From Thiofaba sp039822285 (GTDB lineage: Bacteria; Pseudomonadota; Gammaproteobacteria; Halothiobacillales; Halothiobacillaceae), in contig NZ_JBAJEY010000002.1 of assembly GCF_039822285.1 (NCBI RefSeq), forward strand, positions 62,001 to 126,000: a stretch of 64,000 bases of DNA, written 5' to 3'. The notes under the pieces were generated by a model. That model saw only the letters and a list, made by a program, of their open reading frames with translations. It ran no database searches and was not told where the DNA came from. The position numbers and the translations under genes are program-made. Each line of letters opens with the position of its first letter. Positions within the stretch are counted from its first letter, which is position 1. Shown here one piece after another: positions 8,621 through 18,099 of the stretch.

Positions 8621-9855
8621 GATTCACCCCCCGCGGGTGCATTAGGGTTACGGTGGGCCGCCTCGACCGCGGGGCGCATCCGATTCAGCCACCACAGCCC
8701 TGGCAGCGCGGCGAGGAACGTCAGTACAAAGAATAGCGGCCAATCCAGCCATGTCACCACGCCGCCCGCCACTGGGCCGAGCAGCACCCGCCCCAAGGAG
8801 GCCAGCGCGGAGAGCAGGGCGAACTGGGTGGCGGAGTAGCGCACCTCGCACAGCCCCATCAGCAGGGCGACGAAGGCCGCGGTGCCCATGCCGCCGGCCA
8901 GGTTCTCCAGCCCCACCACCACGACCATGAGCGGATAATGCTGCGGGCTCAGGGACAGCGCGAAAAAGCCGAGGTTGGTGACGGCCTGCAGGATGCCAAA
9001 CAGCATCAGGGCACGGAACAGGCCGAGGCGCATCAGCCACAGCCCGCCCGCCAGGGCGCCGATCAGGGTGGCCGCAAGGCCAAAGCCCTTGTTCACCAGC
9101 CCGACGTCGGTGGGGGTGAAGCCCGCGCCGCGGATGAGGAAGGCCGTGGTCAGGCTGCCGGCAAAGGCATCGCCCAGCTTGTAGAGGACGACGAGCAGGA
9201 TGAGGCCCCAGGCCTCCGGACGGGCGAAGAAGGCGGCCAGCGGGCCCACGACCGCATCGCGAAGGCTGCGCGGCGCGGGCACGCCCGCCGGCTCCGGGGT
9301 GAGCAGGGTGACGACGAGGGTGCTGGCCATGAGGCCGGCCATCAGCAGGAAGGTGTTGGCCCAGCCCCAGTGCTCCCCAAGGATGAGCGCCCCGGCCCCC
9401 GCCACCAGCATGGCCAGGCGGTAGCCGGTCACCGAGAGGGCCGCCCCCAAGCCGCGCTCGGTGGGCTGGAGGACATCGGTGCGCAGGGCATCGAAGGCGA
9501 TGTCCTGGGTGGCGGAAAAGAAGGCGATCAAGAGGGCTAGGCCTGCGATCAGCAGCAGCTGGTTGTGCGGATCGAGACTGGCCAGGCCGGCGAGCGTGAG
9601 GGCGAGCACGGTCTGGGTGAGCAACAGCCAGGCGCGGCGGCGACCGACCGGCAGCGGCACGAAGCGATCCACCAGCGGCGCCCAGAGGAATTTGAGGGTG
9701 TACGGCAGCCCGGTGAGGGCGAACAGGCCGATGGTGGCAATGGCGACCCCTTCCACCGTCAACCAGGCCTGCACGGTGCTGGAGGAGAGCGGCAGGGGCA
9801 GCCCGGAGGCAAACCCGAGCGGCAGCATCAGAAGCAGGCGGCGGTTGATGGGCAT
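8617..9855 (-). CDS. ampG: AmpG-like muropeptide MFS transporter
   Basis: 412-residue MFS permease with about 12 predicted hydrophobic helices. The AmpG signature is visible: LPLGFASGLPLPLSSSTVQAWL at the N-terminus, GLPYTLKFLWAPLVDR in the first loop, and FFSATQDIAFDALRTD near residue 115. The family imports GlcNAc-anhydroMurNAc peptides across the inner membrane for cell-wall recycling and, in some bacteria, beta-lactamase induction. ATG 9855 starts at the AmpG N-terminus; a longer upstream frame reads through a REP-like repeat and was rejected. It is probably co-transcribed with the CigR-like lipoprotein (4-nt overlap). Confidence 0.82.
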   Translation of the reverse strand: MPINRRLLLMLPLGFASGLPLPLSSSTVQAWLTVEGVAIATIGLFALTGLPYTLKFLWAPLVDRFVPLPVGRRRAWLLLTQTVLALTLAGLASLDPHNQLLLIAGLALLIAFFSATQDIAFDALRTDVLQPTERGLGAALSVTGYRLAMLVAGAGALILGEHWGWANTFLLMAGLMASTLVVTLLTPEPAGVPAPRSLRDAVVGPLAAFFARPEAWGLILLVVLYKLGDAFAGSLTTAFLIRGAGFTPTDVGLVNKGFGLAATLIGALAGGLWLMRLGLFRALMLFGILQAVTNLGFFALSLSPQHYPLMVVVVGLENLAGGMGTAAFVALLMGLCEVRYSATQFALLSALASLGRVLLGPVAGGVVTWLDWPLFFVLTFLAALPGLWWLNRMRPAVEAAHRNPNAPAGGES

Positions 9856-9878
9856 ACAGGGGAGGGGCAGGCGTCTTC

Positions 9879-9946
9879 GATCGCGGCGACACGCCGCTCC
9901 CACGAGGAGCCGGGGCAGGAGTGGGAGCCGCGTGCCGCGGCGATGG
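9879..9946. repeat. REP/BIME-like pair of palindromic units
   Basis: Two related units face each other: GATCGCGGCGACACGC..CTCCCAC (from 9879) and GTGGGAGCCGCGTGCCGCGG (from 9921). The same two units recur at 26.2-26.36 kb. They lie between the ampG-like gene and the 3' end of rluD, in 151 bp without a gene. Confidence 0.6.
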
Positions 9947-10006
9947 GGGCCGGCAAGCCCGCCATGGCGGTGCAAGAACCCAGGATCTGCGCGGAGCTTT
10001 CCGACA

Positions 10007-11029
<1,023 letters not shown>

Positions 11030-11045
11030 GACGCCATGGTAGCAG

Positions 11046-11104
11046 AGGGCAGGGCGGGCCCGATGTTTCCGCCCTGCCCTTTCGTCATGAGCCATGGTTA
11101 TAAT
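11046..11104 (+). promoter_or_regulatory. bamD promoter with upstream GC hairpin
   Basis: A perfect TATAAT (11099-11104) lies 38 bp before the bamD ATG; no good -35 box is seen. Just upstream, AGGGCAGGGCGG (11046-11057) and its exact complement (11069-11080) form a 12-bp stem with an 11-base loop followed by TT, a possible terminator or insulator between divergent rluD and bamD. Confidence 0.5.
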
Positions 11105-11142
11105 CGGGCAAATTTATCCCCTGCGTTGCGCGAGGCGACTGC

Positions 11143-11916
11143 ATGTTCCGCCCCTCCCTGCCCTTTCTCGCCCTGGTGCTCAGCGCCGCACTCGTTTCCG
11201 GCTGCTCCTGGTTCAAGGACAAGAAGGAGTCCCAGGAAGACCCCTATGCCACCGCCGCCGACATCTACAGCCAGGCCAGCCGCGCGCTGAAGACCGGGAA
11301 TTACGAGGAGGCGATCAAGCAGTTCGAGACCCTCGAGGCGCGCTATCCCTTCGGCCCCTACGCCGAACAGTCCAAGCTGGAAGCGGCGTACGCCTACTAC
11401 AAGTACGGCGAGCAGGAATCGGCCATCGCCACCGTCGACCGCTACCTGCAACTGCATCCGCGCGGCGAGAACGTCGACTACGCCCTCTACCTCAAGGGCC
11501 TGGCCAACCTCAAGCGCGGCGCCTCGCTGACGGACGAATACGTGAAGGAGCGCGACCCGGCCCGCCGTGATCAGGGCGCGCTGCAGGAGGCGTTCAATGC
11601 CTTCAGCGACCTGGTCCGCCGCTTCCCGGCCAGCAAGTACGTCGAGGACAGCCAGAAGCGCCTGCTCGAGCTGCGCAACCTGATGGCCGAACACGAGCTG
11701 TACGTGGCGCAGTACTACATGAAGCGCGGCGCCTGGCTGTCCGCCGCCAACCGCGCGCAGGGCCTGATCGAGCGCTACCAGGGGGCACCGAGCATGCCCG
11801 AGGCGCTGAAGATCATGGTCGAGGCCTACACCAAACTTGGCCTGACCGATCTCGCGGCGGATGCGCGCAAGGTGCTTGAACTGAACTATCCTGAAGCTGC
11901 CAAGACGCTGAAATAA
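11143..11916 (+). CDS. bamD: Outer membrane protein assembly factor BamD
   Basis: 257 residues. Lipoprotein signal peptide with VSGC, lipidated Cys21, followed by TPR repeats; the YPFGPYAEQ segment and the FPASKYVEDSQKRL repeat are typical of BamD. It is the essential lipoprotein of the BAM complex that inserts beta-barrel proteins, acting on the periplasmic face of the outer membrane. The length matches the family. A TATAAT element lies upstream. A nitroreductase gene follows 11 bp downstream on the same strand and may be co-transcribed. Confidence 0.93.
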   Translation: MFRPSLPFLALVLSAALVSGCSWFKDKKESQEDPYATAADIYSQASRALKTGNYEEAIKQFETLEARYPFGPYAEQSKLEAAYAYYKYGEQESAIATVDRYLQLHPRGENVDYALYLKGLANLKRGASLTDEYVKERDPARRDQGALQEAFNAFSDLVRRFPASKYVEDSQKRLLELRNLMAEHELYVAQYYMKRGAWLSAANRAQGLIERYQGAPSMPEALKIMVEAYTKLGLTDLAADARKVLELNYPEAAKTLK

Positions 11917-11927
11917 GGAGCGCGGTC

Positions 11928-12449
11928 ATGTGGGATTTGTTCGCGACCGTCCGCCACCGCCACTCGGTCCGCCACTTCCAGAGCGACATGCCGGTGGAGC
12001 GCGAAAAACTGAACGCGGTGCTCGAGATCGCCTGCGCCGCCCCCAGCGCGGGCGGCCTGCAGGCCTACCGCATCGTGGCGGTCGAGGGCAAGGATGCACG
12101 CGCAAGGCTCGCCCATGCCGCGCATGACCAGACCTGCCTGGCCGAAGCCCCACTCACCCTCGCCTTCGTCACCCAGCCGATGCGCTCCGAACAGGTCTAC
12201 GGTGCGCGCGGCCGCGAGCTTTACGCACTCCAGGACGCCACCATCGCCGCCGCCTACGCCCAGCTGGCCGCCGTCGCCGCGGGCCTGGCCTGCGGCTGGG
12301 TCGGCGCATTCGACGAGACGGCTGTGCGCGGCGTGCTCGGCTGCGAGGGCGACGAACGCCCCGTGGCCCTGATCCCTATCGGCTACCCCGCCGAGCTGCC
12401 CCAGGAGACCCCACGCCGCCCCCTCGCGGAGATGGTGCGCACGCTCTGA
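11928..12449 (+). CDS. Nitroreductase-family flavoprotein
   Basis: 173 residues. The N-terminal RHRHSVRHF motif and AAPSAGGLQAYRI segment are the FMN-binding features of the nitroreductase fold; the central ALQDATIAAAYAQLAAVAAGLACGWVGAF helix also fits. Members use NAD(P)H to reduce nitro, quinone or other acceptors through FMN; the substrate here is unknown. It is preceded by AAGGAG and follows bamD by 11 bp. The SAGG form in place of the usual SGGN marks it as one of the shorter, divergent nitroreductases. Confidence 0.8.
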   Translation: MWDLFATVRHRHSVRHFQSDMPVEREKLNAVLEIACAAPSAGGLQAYRIVAVEGKDARARLAHAAHDQTCLAEAPLTLAFVTQPMRSEQVYGARGRELYALQDATIAAAYAQLAAVAAGLACGWVGAFDETAVRGVLGCEGDERPVALIPIGYPAELPQETPRRPLAEMVRTL

Positions 12450-12462
12450 TCCCGCCGGAGGA

Positions 12463-12801
12463 TCAGACGGCGGACTCGTCCTCCTCGCCGGTACGGATGC
12501 GGATGGCGCGCTCCACGTCCATGACGAAGATCTTGCCGTCGCCGATCTTGCCGGTCTTGGCGCTCTTGAGGATGGCATCGACGATCGCATCGGCCTTATC
12601 GTCGGCCACCACCACTTCGATCTTCACCTTGGGCAGGAAGTCGACCACGTATTCCGCGCCGCGATAGAGCTCGGTGTGCCCCTTCTGCCGGCCAAAGCCC
12701 TTCACCTCGGTGGCGGTCATGCCCGACACCCCCAACTCCATGAGCGCCTCGCGCACGTCGTCCAAGCGGAACGGCTTGATGATGGCTTCGATCTTCTTCA
12801 T
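12463..12801 (-). CDS. glnB: Nitrogen regulatory protein P-II
   Basis: 112 residues, the standard P-II length. The T-loop GRQKGHTELYRGAEY includes Tyr51, the uridylylation site, and the C-terminal GKIGDGKIFVMDVERAIRIRTGE is canonical. P-II proteins sense 2-oxoglutarate, ATP/ADP and glutamine status and control GlnE, NtrB and ammonium uptake. No amtB neighbours it, so GlnB rather than GlnK is preferred. A rho-independent terminator ends 19 nt before its ATG, leaving no room for a promoter after it, so the gene depends on readthrough or on a promoter whose transcript includes the hairpin. Confidence 0.92.
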   Translation of the reverse strand: MKKIEAIIKPFRLDDVREALMELGVSGMTATEVKGFGRQKGHTELYRGAEYVVDFLPKVKIEVVVADDKADAIVDAILKSAKTGKIGDGKIFVMDVERAIRIRTGEEDESAV

Positions 12802-12819
12802 CGGCTGACTCCAGGATGC

Positions 12820-12842
12820 AAAAAGGCCCGCCGAGGCGGGCC
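12820..12842 (-). terminator. Rho-independent terminator after degP
   Basis: On the minus strand, GGCCCGCC/GGCGGGCC (8-bp perfect stem, 2-base loop) is followed by a run of five T. It lies between the stop of degP (12869) and the start of glnB (12801). Confidence 0.8.
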
Positions 12843-12868
12843 GCGAAATGACCGCGTAAGGACAGAGA

Positions 12869-14293
12869 TTACTCGACCTTGAGCGCGAGGAACAACGGCG
12901 AGCCATCGCGCAGCAGGCGCAAGGCCACGGGACGCCCCTTGGTCATGCGCTCGGCGGCCTGCTTGAGATCCGCCGCCGAGGCGAGCTTCACCCCGCCCAG
13001 CTCGAGCAGCACATCCCCCGGCCGCACCCCGGCGCGGGCCGCGGCCCCTTCGCCGACCGAGCGCACCAGCAGGCCATGCCCCACGCCCAGTTCCTGGCGC
13101 TTGGCGGCGTCCAGCGGCTGCACCTGCAACCCCAGCGGACCGAGCGCCTCTGCAGCGGCGGCGGGTTCTGCAGCCTGGGCGGACTCCTCCGGCAGGGCCT
13201 GGATGGTGACCGCCAGCGTCCGCTCCTTGCCCTCGCGGAGGACCTGGACCTCGGTCCGCTTGCCGATCTCGGCCCCCGCGACACGTGCGGGTAGTTGGGC
13301 ATTGTCGTCGATCGGACGGCCATCGAAGGCGAGGATCACATCGCCTGCCTTCAGGCCCGCCTTGTCTGCCGGGCTGCCCGGCTGCACTTGGGCGATGAGC
13401 GCGCCACGCGGGCGGTCCAGGCCGAAGGACTTGGCAAGGTCGGCATCCACCGGTTGGATCATCACCCCGAGCCAGCCGCGGGTGACCTTGCCGTGCTTGC
13501 GCAGCTGGTCAGCCACCTGCATGGCGGTGTTGATCGGGATGGCGAACGACAACCCCATGTAGCCACCGGAGCGCGAGTAGATCTGCGAGTTGATGCCGAC
13601 CACCTCGCCACGCGGATTGAACAGCGGGCCGCCGGAGTTGCCCGGGTTGACTGCGGCGTCGGTCTGGATGAACGGCACGTAGTTCTCGTCCGGCAGGTTG
13701 CGGCCGATCGCGCTGACGATGCCCTGGGTGGCGGTGAAGTCCAGTCCGAACGGCGAGCCGATGGCGAGCACCCACTCCCCGACCTGCAGCCGGTCGGAGT
13801 CACCGATGCGCACGGTGGGCAGGCCCATGGCCTCGATCTTGAGCACCGCCACGTCGGTGCGCTCGTCCAGCCCCAGCACCTTCGCCGGGAATTCGCGCTT
13901 GTCTTGCAGACGCACGTTGATGCTCTCGGCGTCCTTCACCACATGGGCGTTGGTCAGGATGATGCCATTCGCCTCGATGATGAAGCCGGAGCCGAGCGAC
14001 TGGGCCGGCTTGACGTTGGGCAGGGCCCCCGGGGGGATGCCCTCAAAGAAATGACGGAACAGCTCGTTGAACGGATGCCCCTCGGGCAGGTCCGGCAGCA
14101 TGCCGGGCGGCAGCCCCGGTCGTTTCGGCATCTTCTGGGTGGTGTTGATGTTGACCACCGCCGGTGAAACCTCCTTCACCATCTGCACGAAGTCCGGCAG
14201 GTCGGCCGCCTGAGCCGCCGGCAGCACGGCCAGTGGGGCGCCCAAACTCAGTGCAGCGGCCAGAAGGGAGATTTTGAGGATGCGATGCTTCAT
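12869..14293 (-). CDS. mucD: DegP/MucD-type periplasmic serine endoprotease
   Basis: 474 residues with a signal peptide (about 1-30, ending AQA). The trypsin-like HtrA domain contains His in ILTNAHVVKD, Asp in ERTDVAVLKI and Ser in NPGNSGGPLF. Two PDZ domains follow (about 280-365 and 390-474). HtrA proteases degrade or chaperone misfolded envelope proteins. ATG 14293 follows AAGGAGA. The gene ends before a strong terminator. Orthology to MucD (DegP-like with two PDZ domains) is likely, but DegQ-type naming is equally defensible. Confidence 0.9.
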   Translation of the reverse strand: MKHRILKISLLAAALSLGAPLAVLPAAQAADLPDFVQMVKEVSPAVVNINTTQKMPKRPGLPPGMLPDLPEGHPFNELFRHFFEGIPPGALPNVKPAQSLGSGFIIEANGIILTNAHVVKDAESINVRLQDKREFPAKVLGLDERTDVAVLKIEAMGLPTVRIGDSDRLQVGEWVLAIGSPFGLDFTATQGIVSAIGRNLPDENYVPFIQTDAAVNPGNSGGPLFNPRGEVVGINSQIYSRSGGYMGLSFAIPINTAMQVADQLRKHGKVTRGWLGVMIQPVDADLAKSFGLDRPRGALIAQVQPGSPADKAGLKAGDVILAFDGRPIDDNAQLPARVAGAEIGKRTEVQVLREGKERTLAVTIQALPEESAQAAEPAAAAEALGPLGLQVQPLDAAKRQELGVGHGLLVRSVGEGAAARAGVRPGDVLLELGGVKLASAADLKQAAERMTKGRPVALRLLRDGSPLFLALKVE

Positions 14294-14341
14294 CGAACTC
14301 TCCTTGCACAAAAGGTGAGCATTGGAGCGCCAAGGATAAGG

Positions 14342-15091
14342 TCAGGTTCCGTCCGTCCAAGAGAGGCCCAGCGCCTCGACCCCGGCCGCAAGGTCCCCCA
14401 TGGCTGTCTCCACGACCTTCCGCGCCCCCTTCAGCCCCAACTCGATGCGCCGCCGGGGCTGCTGCTCCGTCGGCAACACCGGCAGACTGAACAGCTTGAG
14501 CGTGGGGTAACGCGCCGTGAGCTCACGCATCAGGTCCAACAACTGGCTCTCGGTAGCATCCCAGACCCAGAGCGCGCGCTCGGCATAGTCGGCATCCCCC
14601 ACATTAGCGTAGTGCTGGGCCAGCACCCAGTCGAGCATGGCATGCGCCATCTGCGGGAAGCCCGGCATGAAGTGCATTCCCCCGACCGAGAACCCGGGCA
14701 CGTTGTTGTAAGGGTTGGGGATCAGTCCCGCCCCGGCGGGCAGGTCGGCCATCAGTACCCGGTGAGGGAAGGCTTCCGCCCCGAACTGGCCGACGATCAG
14801 GGCCTCGGCCTCGGGATGACGCACCAGCGGGCGGTCGAAGGCACGCGCGGCAGCCTCGCGGGTCAGGTCATCCGGGGTGGCGCCAATCCCGCCGAAGCAG
14901 AACACAACCTCCGCTGCCTCCCGCGCCTCGCGCAGGTTCTGCACCAGCAGCGCCATGTCGTCGCCGACCATACGCGCCCAGGCCAGGCGCAGGCCGCGTG
15001 CACCCAGCCGCTCGATGACCGCCGGCACATGGCGGTCCTGGCGGCGGCCGGAGAGCACCTCGTCGCCAATGACGATGACCCCGAACCTCAC
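14342..15091 (-). CDS. CinA/MoaB-type competence/damage-inducible domain protein
   Basis: 249 residues starting at GTG 15091, whose GTGA overlaps the hemH stop by 4 nt. The N-terminal MoCF_biosynth (CinA N-terminal) domain has IGDEVLSGRRQDRHVP and CFGGIGATPDDLT, a molybdopterin-binding-like fold. It lacks the C-terminal deamidase domain of full CinA and so belongs to the stand-alone CinA-N class, whose substrate is uncertain; nucleotide pyrophosphatase activity on NAD or FAD derivatives has been proposed for relatives. It forms an operon with hemH. Confidence 0.82.
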   Translation of the reverse strand: MRFGVIVIGDEVLSGRRQDRHVPAVIERLGARGLRLAWARMVGDDMALLVQNLREAREAAEVVFCFGGIGATPDDLTREAAARAFDRPLVRHPEAEALIVGQFGAEAFPHRVLMADLPAGAGLIPNPYNNVPGFSVGGMHFMPGFPQMAHAMLDWVLAQHYANVGDADYAERALWVWDATESQLLDLMRELTARYPTLKLFSLPVLPTEQQPRRRIELGLKGARKVVETAMGDLAAGVEALGLSWTDGT

Positions 15092-16203
15092 TGCTTCGCC
15101 CCCAGTGCCAGTGCACGCTGGCGGCTCGCCTCCCACTCGGCACGCATCGCCTCGGCGTCATACGGCCCCGCTTCCGGCCAGCCCTGGATATGCTGCACCA
15201 CCAGCTCGGCGAGCATGTCCAGGTGATCGGCGCGGTCGTTCAGGGCCGGGATGTAGCTGTACTTCTCACCGCTGGCCTCCATGAAGTACTCGCGGTTTTC
15301 CTGCTCGATCTCCTCCAGGGTCTCCAGGCAGTCGGCGGAAAAACCGGGACAGATCACCTGCACATCGCGGATGCCCTGCGCGGGCAGGGCCTTGAGGGTC
15401 ATATCGGTGTAGGGCTTGATCCACTCCTCGCGGCCAAAGCGCGACTGGAAGCTGACCTGCCATTCGCCCTCCGCGAGCCCCAGGCGCTCGGCCAACAGAC
15501 GGCCGGTGACGTGGCATTCGCAGTGGTAGGGGTCGCCGCTGAGCAGGTAGCGCTCCGGCACGCCGTGGAAGGACATGAGCAGCCGCTGCGGCCGGCCATG
15601 CTGGGCCTGGTGCTCGCGGACTGAGGCGGCCAGCGCCTCGATGTAGGCCGGATGACGGTGGTAGTGGTTGATGAAGCGCAGCTCAGGCAGCCAGCGCGCC
15701 TTCTGCAGGGCCGCAGTCACCGCATCGAAGGTGGAGGCCGTGGTGCTGGCCGAATACTGCGGGTAGAGCGGCAGCACCAGCACCCGGCGCGCGCCCTGCA
15801 TGCGCAGCTCCTCCAGCGCGCGGGGGATGGAGGGGTTGCCGTAGCGCATCCCCAAGGCCACCACCACCGGGCCGGGCAGCCGCTCGCGCAGGCGCGTCTG
15901 CAGGCCCTCGCGCTGGCGCTCGGACAGGTACAGCAGGGGCGAGCCGGTACCCGCGCCGTAGTGGTCCCACACCTCCGCATAGGCCTCGGCCGAGCGCTTG
16001 GGGCGGGTGCGCAGCACGATCCCGTGCAGGATCGGCCACCACTTCCACCGGGGCAGCTCGATCACCCGCGGGTCGCTGAGGAACTCGGCAAGGTAGGTGC
16101 GCAGGGCGTCCTCGGTCGGCGCGTCCGGCGTGCCGAGGTTGAGCAGCAGGATGCCGAGCTGTTCGGGGCTGCCATGGCGGTAGTCGTTTTCACCCAGGTA
16201 CAT
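15088..16203 (-). CDS. hemH: Ferrochelatase
   Basis: 371 residues. The signature LLMSFHGVPERYL holds the catalytic His, and SRFGREEWIKPYTD plus CPGFSADCLETLEEI are conserved ferrochelatase blocks. It inserts Fe2+ into protoporphyrin IX in the last step of heme synthesis, at the cytoplasmic membrane. ATG 16203 has GGAGA upstream; an upstream in-frame start at 16263 is less likely. An OxyR-like site (16273-16309) lies between it and the divergent peroxiredoxin gene, and hemH is OxyR-regulated in E. coli. Confidence 0.93.
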   Translation of the reverse strand: MYLGENDYRHGSPEQLGILLLNLGTPDAPTEDALRTYLAEFLSDPRVIELPRWKWWPILHGIVLRTRPKRSAEAYAEVWDHYGAGTGSPLLYLSERQREGLQTRLRERLPGPVVVALGMRYGNPSIPRALEELRMQGARRVLVLPLYPQYSASTTASTFDAVTAALQKARWLPELRFINHYHRHPAYIEALAASVREHQAQHGRPQRLLMSFHGVPERYLLSGDPYHCECHVTGRLLAERLGLAEGEWQVSFQSRFGREEWIKPYTDMTLKALPAQGIRDVQVICPGFSADCLETLEEIEQENREYFMEASGEKYSYIPALNDRADHLDMLAELVVQHIQGWPEAGPYDAEAMRAEWEASRQRALALGAKQ

Positions 16204-16272
16204 GTCCGTCTCCAGGAGGGAAGACCCGACATTGTTGGCAGCGCGGACAGGCTTGTCCACCACACGAGATCA

Positions 16273-16309
16273 ATAGCCAAAAGCTATCAAAACCATTAGA
16301 ACAATCCAT
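16273..16309. promoter_or_regulatory. OxyR-type binding site between hemH and ahpC
   Basis: Four tetranucleotides with exact 7-base spacing read ATAG (16273), CTAT (16284), ATTA (16295), CCAT (16306), against the OxyR consensus ATAG-N7-CTAT-N7-ATAG-N7-CTAT: 13 of 16 positions match. It sits in the divergent promoter region of hemH and the peroxiredoxin gene. No oxyR gene is in the window. Confidence 0.6.
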
Positions 16310-16371
16310 TATGCAGATCATCAAGAAGGCGGCTATCTTCGGCAGGAGCCCACACCACCGAGGAAAACAAC

Positions 16372-16971
16372 ATGAGCGTCCTGGTTGCCCGCCACGCCCC
16401 CGACTTCACCGCCGCCGCCGTCATGCCGGACGGCAGCATCAACGAGCACTTCCGCCTGTCCGACCTACGCGGCCATTACGTCGTGCTGTTCTTCTGGCCG
16501 CTCGACTTCACCTTCGTCTGCCCGTCCGAGATCATCGCCCACGACAACCGCATGGCGCGGTTCAAGGAGCTGAACGTGCAGGTGGTCGGCGTGTCGATCG
16601 ATTCGCACTACACCCACTACGCCTGGCGCAACACCCCGGTGGACAAGGGCGGCATCGGCCCGGTGCAGTTCCCGCTGGTGGCCGACATCAAGCACGAGAT
16701 CGCCCAGGCCTACGGCATCGAGCATCCGGATGGCGTCGCCCTGCGCGCCTCCTTCCTGATTGACCGCGAGGGCGTCGTGCAGCACCAGGTGGTGAACAAC
16801 CTGCCGCTGGGACGCGAAGTGGACGAGATGATCCGCCTGGTCGAGGCGCTCCAGTACACCGAACAGCACGGCGAGGTCTGCCCGGCCGGCTGGCGCAAGG
16901 GTCAGGCCGGCATGAAAGCCACCGCCGAAGGTGTGGCCGAGTACCTGGCCGGCCACGCCCGCGAGCTGTAA
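16372..16971 (+). CDS. ahpC: AhpC/Prx1-type 2-Cys peroxiredoxin
   Basis: 199 residues. The peroxidatic Cys50 sits in FTFVCPSE and the resolving Cys170 in GEVCPAGW, as in typical 2-Cys peroxiredoxins. It reduces H2O2 and organic hydroperoxides, normally using thioredoxin or AhpF. No ahpF is present, but trxB lies directly downstream, so a thioredoxin/TrxB route is the likely electron source. It is preceded by an OxyR-like site and followed by a strong terminator. The HYAWRNTPVDKGGIGPVQFPL segment is characteristic of the AhpC-TSA family. Confidence 0.92.
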   Translation: MSVLVARHAPDFTAAAVMPDGSINEHFRLSDLRGHYVVLFFWPLDFTFVCPSEIIAHDNRMARFKELNVQVVGVSIDSHYTHYAWRNTPVDKGGIGPVQFPLVADIKHEIAQAYGIEHPDGVALRASFLIDREGVVQHQVVNNLPLGREVDEMIRLVEALQYTEQHGEVCPAGWRKGQAGMKATAEGVAEYLAGHAREL

Positions 16972-16983
16972 TCGCACACCTTC

Positions 16984-17040
16984 AGCCGGAACGGCCCAGT
17001 GCGCTCCCTCCTCAGCGCATTGGGCAAGCCGGCTTTTTTC
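16984..17040 (+). terminator. Rho-independent terminator after ahpC
   Basis: A long interrupted stem (AGCCGG.. GCCCA.TGCGCT pairing with AGCGCA.TGGGC.. GCCGGCT) ends in a run of six T at about 17034-17039, 13 bp after the ahpC stop. Confidence 0.8.
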
Positions 17041-17050
17041 TTCTGCCCCA

Positions 17051-17100
17051 GTGGGCACGGTGAGCATGAGGCCCCCCAGCCCTGTGATCTCCGTGCCCAC
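17051..17100. promoter_or_regulatory. 10-bp inverted repeat upstream of trxB
   Basis: GTGGGCACGG (17051-17060) and its exact complement CCGTGCCCAC (17091-17100) are separated by 30 bases, 46 bp before the trxB ATG. No U-run follows, so an operator or a 5' RNA structure is more likely than a terminator. Confidence 0.4.
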
Positions 17101-17145
17101 TGTGGCTAAATAACCCCCATCACGAATCTGCTGGAGCACTTCGCC

Positions 17146-18096
17146 ATGAGTCAGTCCAACCATGCCCGTCTGATCATCCTCGGTTCCGGCCCCGCCGGTT
17201 ACACCGCCGCGGTGTATGCCGCACGCGCCAACCTCGAACCCATGCTGATCACCGGCCTGCAGATGGGCGGCCAGCTCACCACCACCACCGAGGTGGACAA
17301 TTGGCCGGGCGACGCGCACGGCCTGACCGGCCCGGCGCTGATGGAGCGCATGCGCGAGCACGCCGAGCGCTTCAACACCAAGATCGTGTTCGACCACATC
17401 CACAGTGCCGACCTGAGCCAGCGTCCGTTCCGCCTTGTGGGCGACTCCAGCGAGTACACCTGTGACGCCCTGATCATCGCCACCGGGGCCAGCGCCAAAT
17501 ACCTCGGCCTGCCGTCGGAGGAGGCGTTCAAGGGCCGCGGCGTGTCCGCCTGCGCCACCTGCGACGGCTTCTTCTACCGCGGCCAGGACGTGTGCGTGAT
17601 CGGCGGCGGCAACACCGCGGTGGAGGAGGCGCTCTACCTCTCCAACATCGCCCGCCATGTGCACGTCATCCACCGCCGCGACAAGTTCCGCTCGGAGAAG
17701 ATCCTGGCCGACAAGCTGGAGGCCAAGGCCAAGGAAGGCAACGTGACCATCCATTGGCACAGCGAGACGGATGAGATCCTGGGCGATGACTCCGGCGTGA
17801 CCGGCATCCGCATCAAGAACGTCCACACCGGCGAGAAGACCGACATCCCGCTGACCGGCGTGTTCGTCGCCATCGGCCACACCCCGAACAGCGGCATCTT
17901 CGCGGGCCAGCTGGAGATGAAGGACGGCTACATCAAGGTGCACAGTGGCACCGAGGGCAACGCCACCGCCACCAGCGTGCCGGGCGTGTTCGCCGCGGGT
18001 GACGTGGCCGATCACATCTACCGCCAGGCCATCACCTCGGCCGGCAGCGGCTGCATGGCCGCACTGGACGCCGAGCGCTTCCTCGAGGGCCAGTAA
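17146..18096 (+). CDS. trxB: Thioredoxin reductase
   Basis: 316 residues. FAD motif LGSGPAGYTAAVYAARA near residue 12, the redox-active Cys136-Ala-Thr-Cys139 followed by DGF, NADP motif GGGNTAVEEALYL near 157, and a C-terminal GVFAAGDVADHIYRQAITSAGSG block. It is a standard low-molecular-weight TrxB that moves electrons from NADPH to thioredoxin in the cytoplasm. It sits between ahpC and a divergent transhydrogenase-like pair that begins 4 bp after its stop, so all three downstream genes are probably co-transcribed with it. Confidence 0.95.
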   Translation: MSQSNHARLIILGSGPAGYTAAVYAARANLEPMLITGLQMGGQLTTTTEVDNWPGDAHGLTGPALMERMREHAERFNTKIVFDHIHSADLSQRPFRLVGDSSEYTCDALIIATGASAKYLGLPSEEAFKGRGVSACATCDGFFYRGQDVCVIGGGNTAVEEALYLSNIARHVHVIHRRDKFRSEKILADKLEAKAKEGNVTIHWHSETDEILGDDSGVTGIRIKNVHTGEKTDIPLTGVFVAIGHTPNSGIFAGQLEMKDGYIKVHSGTEGNATATSVPGVFAAGDVADHIYRQAITSAGSGCMAALDAERFLEGQ

Positions 18097-18099
18097 GCC

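Noticed and set aside
8300..8839. Plus-strand ORF opposite the lipoprotein and ampG
   Set aside because: No domain; the minus-strand genes have a lipobox and MFS motifs.
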